Part shown: positions 7,557-16,939 of the stretch, in pieces
How positions within the stretch are numbered: position 1 is the stretch's first letter
How the letters are laid out: every line of letters starts with the position of its first letter
Assembly (NCBI GenBank): GCA_030837935.1
Contig: JAUQXU010000466.1
Coordinates: forward strand, 1 to 38,773
DNA length: 38,773 nt
From: Candidatus Brocadia sp.
Lineage (GTDB): Bacteria > Planctomycetota > Brocadiia > Brocadiales > Brocadiaceae
Reading direction: 5' to 3'
Notes under the pieces: model-generated
What the model was told of the DNA's origin: nothing
The model's input: only the letters and a program-made list of their open reading frames with translations
Databases searched by the model: none
Translations under genes and position numbers: made by a program

Positions 7557-8588
7557 ATGACACATAAGAAAAATGGATTTACCAATCGCAGGGATTTTCT
7601 TAAAGGTACCTTTGCCATTGCTCTGGGTCTCGGTTTTTCTAAGAATTCGCAAAGTGATTTTCAAGGAGACCTTGTTTCCTTTAGCACAACACATGGAAAA
7701 AAAGGAGGAATGCCTCAACGTCGTTTGGGCAAAACAGACAAGATGGTTTCCATGCTCAGCGTAGGAGGTTACCACATGGGGCGGATGCAAGATGAACATT
7801 ATGCTGTTAGAATGATTCATACTGCGATTGACGAGGGTGTTAATTTTTTCGATTCGGCATGGAGTTACAATAAGGGTGACAGCGAGAGGCGTCTTGGAAA
7901 AGCGTTAAAAGATCGGCGGGATAAGGCGTTTATTATGACGAAGAGTCGCGGACGGGATATGGCTACAGCTTCAAATGAACTGCATGAAAGTCTGAGACGA
8001 TTGCAAACAGATCATATCGATTTATGGCAATTCCATGATGTTCAAACGATTGAGGATATGGATGCCATTTTTAGGAAGGGAGGTGCCATTGAGGCAGCCC
8101 TCCTGGCTAAAAAAGCGGGAAAGATACTTCACGTTGGATTTACAGGGCACAGGAACCCGGAAGTACATGTAAAGACCATTCAAAAATATCATCAGCTCAT
8201 TGAAACGGTTCAAATACCCGTGAATCTTATTGATCCACATTATTTGAGTTTTGTTCGACAAGTCATCCCGGAAGCAGTAAAATTTGATATTGGAATTCTT
8301 GCAATGAAGACGGTAGCAAACGGAATATTGTTGGAAGATAACGTGGCTACGATAAAAGAGTGCTTATGTTTTGCCTGGAATCAGCCCGTTAGCACTTTGG
8401 TTTCAGGCATGGACAGTATTGAACAGCTTAAAGAGAATGTAACTTATGCACAACAGTTTACAAATCTTTCTGAAACAGACCAATCTCAGCTACTCGCCCG
8501 AACAGAGCCTTTTGGAGGAATCAAAAAAGAGTTTTACAAACACCCCTCCGATAATTGGCGTATTTATCCTACCCACCCCTTGCATTAA
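7557..8588 (+). CDS. Tat-exported aldo/keto reductase
   Basis: A 343-residue AKR-superfamily protein. The N-terminus carries a twin-arginine signal, NRRDFLKG (R11 R12), then a hydrophobic stretch TFAIALGLGF, so the enzyme is probably exported folded across the membrane. The AKR tetrad can be read as Asp99 (FFDSAWSY), Tyr104, Lys129 (IMTKSRG) and His160 (WQFHDV), so it should be catalytically active. GFTGHRNPEVH and GILAMKTVANG are further family motifs. Cytoplasmic AKRs use NADPH, and how a Tat-exported one obtains a cofactor is unclear; it may bind NADP before export. It follows proA by 21 bases and may be in the same operon. No Shine-Dalgarno is obvious at the ATG. Confidence 0.9.
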   Translation: MTHKKNGFTNRRDFLKGTFAIALGLGFSKNSQSDFQGDLVSFSTTHGKKGGMPQRRLGKTDKMVSMLSVGGYHMGRMQDEHYAVRMIHTAIDEGVNFFDSAWSYNKGDSERRLGKALKDRRDKAFIMTKSRGRDMATASNELHESLRRLQTDHIDLWQFHDVQTIEDMDAIFRKGGAIEAALLAKKAGKILHVGFTGHRNPEVHVKTIQKYHQLIETVQIPVNLIDPHYLSFVRQVIPEAVKFDIGILAMKTVANGILLEDNVATIKECLCFAWNQPVSTLVSGMDSIEQLKENVTYAQQFTNLSETDQSQLLARTEPFGGIKKEFYKHPSDNWRIYPTHPLH

Positions 8589-8709
8589 TGCCAGTTTCTC
8601 CTTAGCATTCACAAAAATTTATGGTAAAATTTTGTTTCCGTTGTGAAAAACGGTAAGGATAAAATAACCGTAAGGAAAATCTAAAAACTCATTGAGTAAA
8701 GTATCTGCA

Positions 8710-10773
8710 ATGGAAGAACACATCATGCCTTTAGGTGAATTAACCCTCAGCAAACAGGAACGGCAGACACGGAAAGATTATTTAGATTTTACAGAGCGAG
8801 ACATAACCTTGCTCAAAGAATTAAACGGGCTTATTCACCAGCATGCCGATGAAATAATAAACAAGTTCTATGGTCATCTCCTCAGATTTAAGGAAACCCG
8901 ATCTTTTCTATCCGATGAGGAAACGATTAAAAAAGTCAGACGCACACAGAAGGAATATCTCCTGATGCTTACGGAGGGAATTTATGACGAGAAATACTTT
9001 GAGCATCGGTTAAATGTCGGTAAGACTCATGATCGCATAGACCTGCACCCCAATTGGTATATTGGGGCATATTGCTTATATCACCGACTCATCTTTCCAC
9101 TTATCATTACGACATACAAAGATCAACCTGACAAGGTAACTGACTATATCCTGGTCATTGATAAGATTATGAATCTTGATATGCAATTGGCCATTGATAC
9201 CTATATACACAGTTACCACGCAGCACTCGAGGAAAAAGTCCGTCTTACCGAAATACAAAACAAAAAGATAGAGGCCGCCAATAAGGCAAAGAGTGAATTT
9301 CTTGCCAATATGTCGCATGAATTGCGTACTCCATTAAATGCAATCATCGGTTTTTCCGAGGTACTTCGGGATAAGTTGTGCGGTGATTTAAACGATGACC
9401 AGATGGAGTTTGTTATGGACATTCACAGCAGCGGCCACCATCTCTTACAGATGATCAATGATATATTAGATCTCTCAAAGGTAGAATCGGGCAAGCTGGA
9501 ATTAAAATATGAACAATTTGAGATTGGCAAGGCTATAGAAGCCGTCTTAATAACCCTAAAAGGCCTCGCCGATAAGAAGTCGTTGGCAATTGAAACAATT
9601 CTCCACAACTTCGCTGACCGAATCTTCGCAGATCCTGTCAAGTTTAAACAAATTTTGTATAACCTGCTTTCCAATGCCATTAAATTTACCCCAGAAAACG
9701 GGAAGATCACTGTCCACTCAACAACCCTTGGGAAAGAAAAAGATTTCATTGAAATTAAAGTTACCGATACAGGCATTGGAATAGACCCCGAAGATTATCC
9801 AAAAATATTTGTGGAGTTTTCACAAGCCGACAGTTCTTACTCACGCAACTATGAGGGAACAGGACTAGGTCTGGCCCTCACAAAGAAATTAGTTGAGATG
9901 CATGGTGGCAAGATAGGGTTTGAGAGTAAGGTGAAAGCCGGCAGCACCTTTCAGTTTACATTGCCTGTAAATATGCCTGCGCATGCAGGTAAGGGAAAGG
10001 AAGGTATCAGTCTATCTGAAGGTCTGGCAAGTCAAAAGACTATTCTGGTAGTAGAAGACGACCCGAAAACCAGCGAATTGCTGTGCGTCTTTTTAAACAA
10101 ATCAGGATATCAAACAATCACTGCCTTCGATGGCGAAGAGGCGCTGCACAAGGCACGGACAATTAAGCCATTTGCCATTACTCTGGACGTAATGCTTCCC
10201 AAGAAAGATGGTTGGGAGGTCTTGAAAGAGCTTAAAATGGATAAGGAGGTTAAAGATATTCCTGTGCTTGTAATTTCTATTGTAGACAATAAGGATATTG
10301 GCTTTGGACTGGGTGCAACAGATTATCTTTGTAAACCGGTGAACAGGAACGATCTCCTGTCAAAACTTGCCGCATACGGACTTTTTCCCCCTGCCAATAA
10401 AGCACGTTCAAAAGTGCTGATTATTGACGATGATCCAAAATCGGTAGAACTGCTCAGCACATTCCTCGCCTCTGAAGGATATGAGATTTTAAAGGCATAC
10501 GGAGGAAAAGAAGGAATTGATAAAACATTTCTCTGGAAACCAGACTTGATCCTTTTAGACTTGATGATGCCAGAGGTAAGTGGATTTGATGTAGTGGACA
10601 AATTAAAAACAACGCCGGAGACGAATAGCATTCCCATTATCGTGGTTACATCGAAGGATTTGACACAGGCAGATAAAGAAAAGTTAAATCATGATGTTTC
10701 ACTGATAATAAAAAAGGGACAGTATTCCAGAGAACGTTTTCTGAATGACATCGCATCCTTAAACAAACACTAA
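8710..10773 (+). CDS. Globin-coupled hybrid sensor histidine kinase with two receiver domains
   Basis: A protein of about 690 residues. Numbering from the longer TTG frame at 8692, residues 19-180 form a protoglobin/globin-coupled sensor domain, with the typical HRLNVGKTHDRIDLHPNWYIGAY segment and probable haem-ligating His113. Then come a short helix, a HisKA domain (FLANMSHELRTPLNAI, His209), a HATPase domain (NLLSNAIKF, DTGIGI, GTGLGLAL) and two REC domains with phospho-acceptors Asp499 (ITLDVMLP) and Asp623 (LLDLMMP). It is soluble, so it should sense intracellular O2, NO or CO through haem. The start is uncertain: TTG at 8692, ATG at 8710 (used here) or ATG at 8725, the last with GGAAGA upstream. 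No DNA-binding partner is adjacent; the output is presumably by phosphorelay. Confidence 0.92.
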   Translation: MEEHIMPLGELTLSKQERQTRKDYLDFTERDITLLKELNGLIHQHADEIINKFYGHLLRFKETRSFLSDEETIKKVRRTQKEYLLMLTEGIYDEKYFEHRLNVGKTHDRIDLHPNWYIGAYCLYHRLIFPLIITTYKDQPDKVTDYILVIDKIMNLDMQLAIDTYIHSYHAALEEKVRLTEIQNKKIEAANKAKSEFLANMSHELRTPLNAIIGFSEVLRDKLCGDLNDDQMEFVMDIHSSGHHLLQMINDILDLSKVESGKLELKYEQFEIGKAIEAVLITLKGLADKKSLAIETILHNFADRIFADPVKFKQILYNLLSNAIKFTPENGKITVHSTTLGKEKDFIEIKVTDTGIGIDPEDYPKIFVEFSQADSSYSRNYEGTGLGLALTKKLVEMHGGKIGFESKVKAGSTFQFTLPVNMPAHAGKGKEGISLSEGLASQKTILVVEDDPKTSELLCVFLNKSGYQTITAFDGEEALHKARTIKPFAITLDVMLPKKDGWEVLKELKMDKEVKDIPVLVISIVDNKDIGFGLGATDYLCKPVNRNDLLSKLAAYGLFPPANKARSKVLIIDDDPKSVELLSTFLASEGYEILKAYGGKEGIDKTFLWKPDLILLDLMMPEVSGFDVVDKLKTTPETNSIPIIVVTSKDLTQADKEKLNHDVSLIIKKGQYSRERFLNDIASLNKH

Positions 10774-10854
10774 AAATAATTTTAAGAATAAACCATCAAT
10801 GCCAATGCTCCAGAAAAGTTGTATTATGAAAAAAGGAGATGGATTCCCCTCTGG

Positions 10855-13440
10855 TTATAAAACTGACGGAGTTTCTGTAGCTTTTGGTTCGAAGTTACTC
10901 ATGTCAGGAGTATTTCTACTATTTATTGGCAGGCTAATATAAAAATCAGTTCCTGCCCCTTCTTTACTCTCTACGTAGATACATCCTTCATGGTCCTTCA
11001 TAATTCTAAATACAATAGCCAGGCCAAGACCAGTTCCTTTGTCTTTATCAGTAAAAAATGGTTCGAAGATATCGCCAAGCTTTTCAGCAGGAATTCCCAT
11101 ACCATTATCGGTGACCTTTATAACGAAATATTGCCTGTTTAATTCGCCTAAGAGAGGTGAAGCAAACGAAAAGAATACCCTGCCAGGGCGTTCTTTTGCC
11201 CTTCTTCTGAATTCGGAAATATTATCGATTAAGCTTGTGCTCACATGAATACACCCATTTCTCGGCAACGCATCAAGGCTGTTTTGCAGAATGTTTATAA
11301 GCACCTGCTTTACCTTATCTTCGTCGGCAGCAAGCTGGCAACTCATTTCTTCTAAAGCCGTAGTTATCTCAACACCCTTTTCGGCAGCATCATTCTTTAG
11401 CAAGTTTATGGTATCCATGATTGCACAATGAGGATCTATGTGCCGCATAACTGGTTTGGAAGGTTTTGCCAGATTCAGCATATCCTCAATGATTCTATTA
11501 ATCCTCCCTATTTCCTTTAAGGCAATCCCCCTGAAGTTACTGTGAAAATCCACATCATCTTTCTTATAGGGAAGAAGCTGAAAATATGTGTTTATGGCCA
11601 CCAGTGGATTTTTTATTTCATGGGCAATATTAGATGCAAGTACACCAAGATATGCGAGACGATCGGCATGTTGTTTCTCTGCCTGAAGCAATTTTAATTC
11701 TGTTAGATCTGTCAGAATCATTAATGTCCCGAGTTTCTCGCCGGCTTCAGTTTTGAGTTGAGTCAGGGTTACACCACAGGGAACTTTCTTATTGCCTCTT
11801 TCAATGAAAGTTTCAACGTCACGGTAATCTCTGTTACTCCTGAGCGTATATCGCAGTAATTTGTGAGTGTCCCTATCAAGGGCATTTAGTATTGTTCCGC
11901 TTGAACTTGCGTTATTCAGTCCAAGGATACTTTTGGCCTCATTATTAACAAGAGTAACTTCTTCATTAATATCTACAGCAATCACGCCACACTTTAAACT
12001 CTGGAGGATGTTGTCCCTATACGTCTTGGCCTCTTCCAAACCAGAATACAGGCGGGCATTATGAGTTGCCATAGCCAATTGACCAGAAAATGCAAGAAAC
12101 ATCTGGACGTCTTCTTGCGTAAAGACCTTTTTGTCAATTTTCTTACCCAAAAGAATTATGCCAAAGAGGTCATTTTCCTGAAGGACGGGAACACAACTGT
12201 CTATGTCCAAAGATGTCAATGTTTCTTCCAATACGTGATCAAGTTTGCTATGCGCAAAACGGTTCAGTTGTTCTTTAGAGAGAATCTTTTTATTTTGGCA
12301 GAGCCAGGTAACAACTGCGTCATCGCTGGGAAGAAATAACTTATCCTCGAATGAATCGGATGAGAATGGGAGATTTATAGCTGCTTTTAGACTGTAACGC
12401 TTTGTTTTTTCATCCTTTATCAGTATCCCTATCTTCTCAATACCAACGGAATCATATAAATATTGAATGGCAAAACGGAGAAGTCTATTCAAATCGTGGA
12501 TAGAAGAAAACATTACGGTAGAGTTACTGAGTATCTTTGGGTGGCTATACTTGGTACGGAATAGACTATTCTCAATAAAATGTTGAATCGATTCCCGAAT
12601 AGTCACAAAAGTTAAAATCATCACTATGATAGAAACTATATTCATAACGGTTTCTCTGTACTCTGATACAGGAAGTATGGTACTCATGATGAGTCCGGCC
12701 GTGAAATAGATTACGCTGAGGATAATGGATAGAATAGCGTAAACAGTGCTCTTCTTTATTACGACACTGATATCCATGAGATGGTACTTTACAATAGCGT
12801 AAGCCACTGCTACGGGGATGGGGACGGTAACCAGGGGCACAAAGCTTTCAACTTGCCATATACCCATTGCTGGTAAGAGAAAGTTTGTGATGGCCCCCAG
12901 GAGTACGGATACTGCTACCCCAAAGTATAAATATTGAATTTGTAGTCTTTTTACTCCATAGAAACGTATGCTTTTTTTATACAGGATATATAAAGAATAT
13001 CCCATACAGAGCATAAAGTAAGACCAAAATACCGGAAATAATGGACCATAATTCGCTTGTGGTAATTGGTTAACATATGATAAAGACTGAACAATATTGG
13101 ATGAAGAGCATGTCAATATGATACTTATGATAAAGAAAAATATACTTAAGTATCGATCGATAGACCTTTCCGCCCGATCAGGAAAGATGGAGGTAAAAAA
13201 GAAAAAGGCAGAAGGGATAAAAGCAGCTGCGCAAAAGACTAATCTCAGCCTGAAGACAGCCAACACCGGATCTGTGGTCTGAAGTATATAAAAAATAAAA
13301 AATGCCCAGACGCAAAATGTATTCGCAAGGATACAAAATCTTTTATTGATGCTGTCAGCTGGCTTCCTCAAGAGCACAAAGAACCCAAGCCCTGCATACA
13401 GCAAAGATATAAAAATACTCTCAATATGTGTTGGAAACAT
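10855..13440 (-). CDS. Membrane histidine kinase: 7TM sensor - GAF - PAS - HisKA - HATPase
   Basis: An 861-residue kinase. The first 280 residues contain about eight hydrophobic segments of the HisK_7TM type, followed by a GAF domain (about 310-465), a PAS domain (about 470-585, CGVIAVDINEEVTLVN), HisKA with the phospho-acceptor His607 (NIAHEIKNPLVAI) and a HATPase domain (NILQNSLDALP, DNGMGIP, GTGLGLAIV). The ATG at 13440 lies 3 bases after the stop of the KAS1 gene upstream in the same direction, so it is almost certainly co-transcribed with the lipid cluster. Its natural partner is the sigma-54 activator at the other end of the block. The architecture resembles PrsK-type kinases. Its GAF-PAS part is paralogous to that of the protein at 21219-22679. 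Confidence 0.92.
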   Translation of the reverse strand: MFPTHIESIFISLLYAGLGFFVLLRKPADSINKRFCILANTFCVWAFFIFYILQTTDPVLAVFRLRLVFCAAAFIPSAFFFFTSIFPDRAERSIDRYLSIFFFIISIILTCSSSNIVQSLSYVNQLPQANYGPLFPVFWSYFMLCMGYSLYILYKKSIRFYGVKRLQIQYLYFGVAVSVLLGAITNFLLPAMGIWQVESFVPLVTVPIPVAVAYAIVKYHLMDISVVIKKSTVYAILSIILSVIYFTAGLIMSTILPVSEYRETVMNIVSIIVMILTFVTIRESIQHFIENSLFRTKYSHPKILSNSTVMFSSIHDLNRLLRFAIQYLYDSVGIEKIGILIKDEKTKRYSLKAAINLPFSSDSFEDKLFLPSDDAVVTWLCQNKKILSKEQLNRFAHSKLDHVLEETLTSLDIDSCVPVLQENDLFGIILLGKKIDKKVFTQEDVQMFLAFSGQLAMATHNARLYSGLEEAKTYRDNILQSLKCGVIAVDINEEVTLVNNEAKSILGLNNASSSGTILNALDRDTHKLLRYTLRSNRDYRDVETFIERGNKKVPCGVTLTQLKTEAGEKLGTLMILTDLTELKLLQAEKQHADRLAYLGVLASNIAHEIKNPLVAINTYFQLLPYKKDDVDFHSNFRGIALKEIGRINRIIEDMLNLAKPSKPVMRHIDPHCAIMDTINLLKNDAAEKGVEITTALEEMSCQLAADEDKVKQVLINILQNSLDALPRNGCIHVSTSLIDNISEFRRRAKERPGRVFFSFASPLLGELNRQYFVIKVTDNGMGIPAEKLGDIFEPFFTDKDKGTGLGLAIVFRIMKDHEGCIYVESKEGAGTDFYISLPINSRNTPDMSNFEPKATETPSVL

Positions 13441-13443
13441 AAC

Positions 13444-14697
13444 CTAATTTACCTGAGGATATTTTTTTAACACGAGAACAGCATGTGTCCCACCAACGCT
13501 ATGGGTATTTATCAGGGCAGTATCCATACTACAATACCTGGCGCTGTGTGGAACATAGTCCAGATCGCAGAGTGGGTCAGGCACATCAAGATTAATTGTG
13601 GGAGGAATAATCCCGTTCTTTAGACCAAGGCTTGCAGCCACTACCTGGAAACCACCGGCAGCAGCGAAGGCATGGCCTGTCATGGACTTAATTGAACTTA
13701 TTGGAATGTTGTATGCATGATCACCAAAAAAAGTTTTAAAGGCATTTGTTTCTGCCAAGTCATAACTAGGAATAGCATTCCCGTGGGCACAAATATAGTC
13801 TATTTCCTCTCCTCTGATTTTACCGTTGATTAATGCCTGTTTCAGTGCAGTAAACAGCGTTTTTCCATTTAATTCAACATGAAAAACATCCTGAGCCTCA
13901 CATGCAGTGGCATACGATACAATCTCAGCATATATATTTGCATCTCTTTCCAAGGCATGGTTCAGATCCTCAACCACGATTGATACACCACCTTCGCTAG
14001 CCACTAAACCATCACGGTCATTGTCATACGGCCTCGATGCCTTCTCAGGCTCTTCGTTTCTTTTTGAGAGTATTCCCAGGGAGGAAAAGGTTGACATTGC
14101 AAAGGGAAATATCATAGAATCTGCGCAACCCACGACGGCCATGTCTACATCTCCCCCCTTTATCATGCTATATCCCCAGTTTACAATATCAAGCCCGCTT
14201 GAGCATCCCGAAGATAAGGTCGAATTTGGTCCGGTAATTTTTAATTCTGAACATATATAGCCGGTTGCTACATGCGGTGTAACCTCAGGAGCAGTATAAC
14301 GGCCAACCGCCTTCGGGCCAAACTCTAAGAATCTCCTGTGCTGATGCTCATAGATATCATTTTCAGCGCCTATCGTAGTTCCAAAACATACGCCACATCT
14401 GCTACTCTTCTCTCTGCTGATATCGATATCAGCGTCTTTTACAGCCATCTTAGCCGTAGCAACACCAAAATGGCAGAACCTTGCGCTTCTTTTGACCAAT
14501 CTTGGATCAAAATAATCGCCAGGATCAAAGCATTTCACCTCACCGGCAAACTGTGTGCTAAATGGAGAAGGATCGAATGACGTGATCCTTTTTATGCCCG
14601 ATCGCCCGTTGATTAAGGCATCCCAATAAGCATCCTTTCCATTACCGTTAGGAGCTAATATCCCCAGGCCCGTGATAACGACACGCCTTTTTACCAT
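13444..14697 (-). CDS. Beta-ketoacyl-ACP synthase II-like enzyme (KAS1)
   Basis: A 417-residue FabF-family condensing enzyme, full length. The thiolase-fold catalytic residues are all present: Cys165 (SSGCSSGLD), His305 (ICAHGNAI) and His342 (SSIKSMTGHAF). The loop after His305 reads NAIPS rather than TSTP, and the nucleophile region is SGCSSG rather than TACASG, so it is divergent from housekeeping FabF. It should elongate an acyl chain with malonyl-ACP, substrate unknown. It lies 27 bases downstream of the radical SAM gene and 3 bases upstream of the 7TM kinase gene. With two more KAS genes and an ACP it belongs to a specialised lipid or polyketide-like cluster, not the primary FAS operon. 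Confidence 0.93.
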   Translation of the reverse strand: MVKRRVVITGLGILAPNGNGKDAYWDALINGRSGIKRITSFDPSPFSTQFAGEVKCFDPGDYFDPRLVKRSARFCHFGVATAKMAVKDADIDISREKSSRCGVCFGTTIGAENDIYEHQHRRFLEFGPKAVGRYTAPEVTPHVATGYICSELKITGPNSTLSSGCSSGLDIVNWGYSMIKGGDVDMAVVGCADSMIFPFAMSTFSSLGILSKRNEEPEKASRPYDNDRDGLVASEGGVSIVVEDLNHALERDANIYAEIVSYATACEAQDVFHVELNGKTLFTALKQALINGKIRGEEIDYICAHGNAIPSYDLAETNAFKTFFGDHAYNIPISSIKSMTGHAFAAAGGFQVVAASLGLKNGIIPPTINLDVPDPLCDLDYVPHSARYCSMDTALINTHSVGGTHAVLVLKKYPQVN

Positions 14698-14724
14698 GGA
14701 ACTTTTCCTCCTGATAAAATATCG

Positions 14725-16515
14725 TTATTTTTTAAAAACATTTTTTTCTGCCAGTCCGCGGCTGTAAGTGTTTATCTTTTGGTAAACCTCTCCCAGGAAG
14801 CTGTAGTCTGTTGTCAATAAAGACAAATCGCTTCTCATCTTGAATTCTTCCAAGCCCTTCTGTCCTATAAATCCTGCACTTCTTGCCGCCAGACAATGTT
14901 CGTCAGAAACATTTACGGTGTAACCCATTCCTCTGACCTTTTTCTCCATGATCCCGGACATCTTAAGCATATCCAGGAACTTAATGCCGTGTAAAAAAAT
15001 ATCCAGTTCAGGCCATGTGCTTGGATCTTTTGTCAGTTCATACTCGTAGCGCAGGAGCGTCTGGACATAATCGGCAGGCAGATCGAAACCGAATCGCTCC
15101 GGCTCTAATTGCCACGTTGTTGCAGGTAACGGTGCGCCAGGCGTTATAAGAACGGAGTCTGGTTTGTAATTCTCATTTTTTAATTTTCGAAGAAAACACA
15201 AATTCTCTTCCAAAATCTGCTCATGGGTTATACCACTGTCAGGAGGTATTGGACAAGGATAAATAAAACTAACGCCTACATCAAGATGTTTTTTTTGGTT
15301 GTAGGACGCCTGCTTTATGGCCTTCACGGTAAAATACATATCCTCTACAGAACCGCCTTTGTCCATAATCTTTGAAAGAATAACGTTATTCGCTGCTTCA
15401 ACACCCAGGAAAACAGCCCTAAGTCCTGACCGTATTATTTCCTCATAACACTCAACAAGCTCGGCCAACCGTTCCCGCGCCTTAGGTTCTGCCCGAATGA
15501 ACATTGAATACTCAATATTCAAGCCTTCTGCTAATAAGGCCTCTGCGATCCGTCTGCTCAGTGAAACAGGCGTTGTAGAACCTGCGAACCTAAAGAGTCC
15601 AATACCCGTTTTCTCAATAGTTTCCTTCACCTCCTGAATTGTTATACTAATATCTCGGGTCTGGTATTTGCCGGTAATATTTGGATGTGTACAAAAACTA
15701 CACTTCCCATAATAACAACCAGACGATTCGTTTATTACTGCTATATTTACCTTTCCATCCTCCTTTTCATATAAGGGGAAAGGTTTTAAGTTTAAGGGAA
15801 GTCTCTTAACAATTGTTTCGTTTATCTTGCCACTACCGTCCTTATATATCAGATTAAAAATCTTCCCCGTTTCGGCAAGCTTAACGACTCGTTGTACCAC
15901 CGCGGATTTTGTGGCTCCCCGGGCATACATTTCTCTTACGGTATTAATAATCTGCACCAGGGTTACTTCGCCTTCAACATCGACACAAAAATCGAAGGGG
16001 CTTTTTTCCAGTGCATGTGCCTTGAATTGATTAACCTGGGGTCCACCGGCAATTACTATGGTATGCGGGCTTATTTCGCGGACTCTTTGCGCAAGCTTCT
16101 CGGAATATACGAATCTATCACCAAGCCAAGTCTTGATTCCGAGTACTTTTGTCTGGTTTTCCCGCACCTTATGAGCAAGATCATCTATGTATTTCTCCAT
16201 TTTTTCTCTCATAACATCCGCAAGATTATCCTGGAGAAGGTGCCACTCCTTTCTTAAGGATGCAGTATCTTCATTATGCTGAACACCAAAGATCTGCGAC
16301 GAAAGTTCGGATAGTCTTGGCGTAAGATCGTTCTTTGTGAATGCAGTATAAAATTCGATCCCCGCCGGGTCTTCAATGGCAATGTTAAAACCCGCATCCT
16401 TACATGCCCTGGCAAGCACCCCAATACCATTTTCCCTAAAGCAATCACTAACGGAATAGGCCTTTCCCATGAATGAATTCCATACCATAAGGTCTACGCT
16501 GCGAGAATCATGCAT
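14725..16515 (-). CDS. Radical SAM enzyme with an N-terminal cobalamin-binding-like Rossmann region
   Basis: A 596-residue protein. Residues 1-190 look like the B12-binding-type fold common in this superfamily (VLGIKTW, HTIVIAGGPQVNQF, CVDVEGEVTLVQII), but no DxHxxG cobalamin ligand motif is visible. The Fe-S motif is GCYYGKCSFC (Cys267, Cys272, Cys275), spaced C-x4-C-x2-C instead of the classical C-x3-C-x2-C. The core continues through RFAGSTTPVS, FIRAEPKARERL and LRAVFLGVEAANN. CCAGGAGG precedes the ATG. It sits between ACP and KAS1 in one transcription unit, so its substrate is probably an ACP-bound acyl chain or a derived lipid. In anammox genomes such enzymes have been proposed as candidates for ladderane ring formation; that link is inference here. 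Confidence 0.88.
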   Translation of the reverse strand: MHDSRSVDLMVWNSFMGKAYSVSDCFRENGIGVLARACKDAGFNIAIEDPAGIEFYTAFTKNDLTPRLSELSSQIFGVQHNEDTASLRKEWHLLQDNLADVMREKMEKYIDDLAHKVRENQTKVLGIKTWLGDRFVYSEKLAQRVREISPHTIVIAGGPQVNQFKAHALEKSPFDFCVDVEGEVTLVQIINTVREMYARGATKSAVVQRVVKLAETGKIFNLIYKDGSGKINETIVKRLPLNLKPFPLYEKEDGKVNIAVINESSGCYYGKCSFCTHPNITGKYQTRDISITIQEVKETIEKTGIGLFRFAGSTTPVSLSRRIAEALLAEGLNIEYSMFIRAEPKARERLAELVECYEEIIRSGLRAVFLGVEAANNVILSKIMDKGGSVEDMYFTVKAIKQASYNQKKHLDVGVSFIYPCPIPPDSGITHEQILEENLCFLRKLKNENYKPDSVLITPGAPLPATTWQLEPERFGFDLPADYVQTLLRYEYELTKDPSTWPELDIFLHGIKFLDMLKMSGIMEKKVRGMGYTVNVSDEHCLAARSAGFIGQKGLEEFKMRSDLSLLTTDYSFLGEVYQKINTYSRGLAEKNVFKK

Positions 16516-16612
16516 AAAAAGCCTCCTGGAAACTTAAAGTCTATTTGATGTGGCAGGCAAATAATAGTTAACGATCTCATGTAAACACGTAAAAATCAAA
16601 ATGCAAGTAACT

Positions 16613-16882
16613 CTATTTTATAGATTTCATGTTAATTTTTTCTTTCACAAGATTCGCCATATTTTTCAGTATCAAATTCTTACTTGCTTCTTCATTAGAA
16701 ATTTCTACATCAAACTCTGTTTCAATATTATATAATAAATTTATCATTTCCGCAGATTCAACACCGATATCATTCACAATATGTGAATCAGCGGTAATAT
16801 CTTCAACTTCTATCTTGAGTTCTTTCGCTAATATTTTTTTTAGTCCTTCTTCAATCGAATTTTCTGTCAAAGATTCCATCAT
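16613..16882 (-). CDS. Acyl carrier protein
   Basis: An 89-residue acidic helical protein of ACP length and pattern: VNDIGVESAEMINLLYNIETEFDVEISNEE. Ser43 occupies the 4'-phosphopantetheine attachment site, but the usual Asp-Ser-Leu is Glu-Ser-Ala here. The partner-recognition helix II is otherwise well preserved. A strong GGGAGG lies 5 bases before the ATG. The gene sits between KAS2 and the radical SAM gene, which suggests a dedicated carrier for this cluster rather than the housekeeping AcpP. Confidence 0.88.
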   Translation of the reverse strand: MMESLTENSIEEGLKKILAKELKIEVEDITADSHIVNDIGVESAEMINLLYNIETEFDVEISNEEASKNLILKNMANLVKEKINMKSIK

Positions 16883-16939
16883 TTTACCCTCCCAATATTG
16901 TCTCTAATCAATTAATTTATTGACGACTTATAAAAACCT

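Noticed and set aside
8610..8660. AT-rich inverted repeat after the aldo/keto reductase as a terminator
   Set aside because: The stem is nearly all A/T with a mismatch and no clear U-run, too weak to call.
13777..13795. KAS1 AHGNAI instead of AHGTST as loss of an active site
   Set aside because: The catalytic His305 itself is present, as are Cys165 and His342; only neighbouring residues differ.
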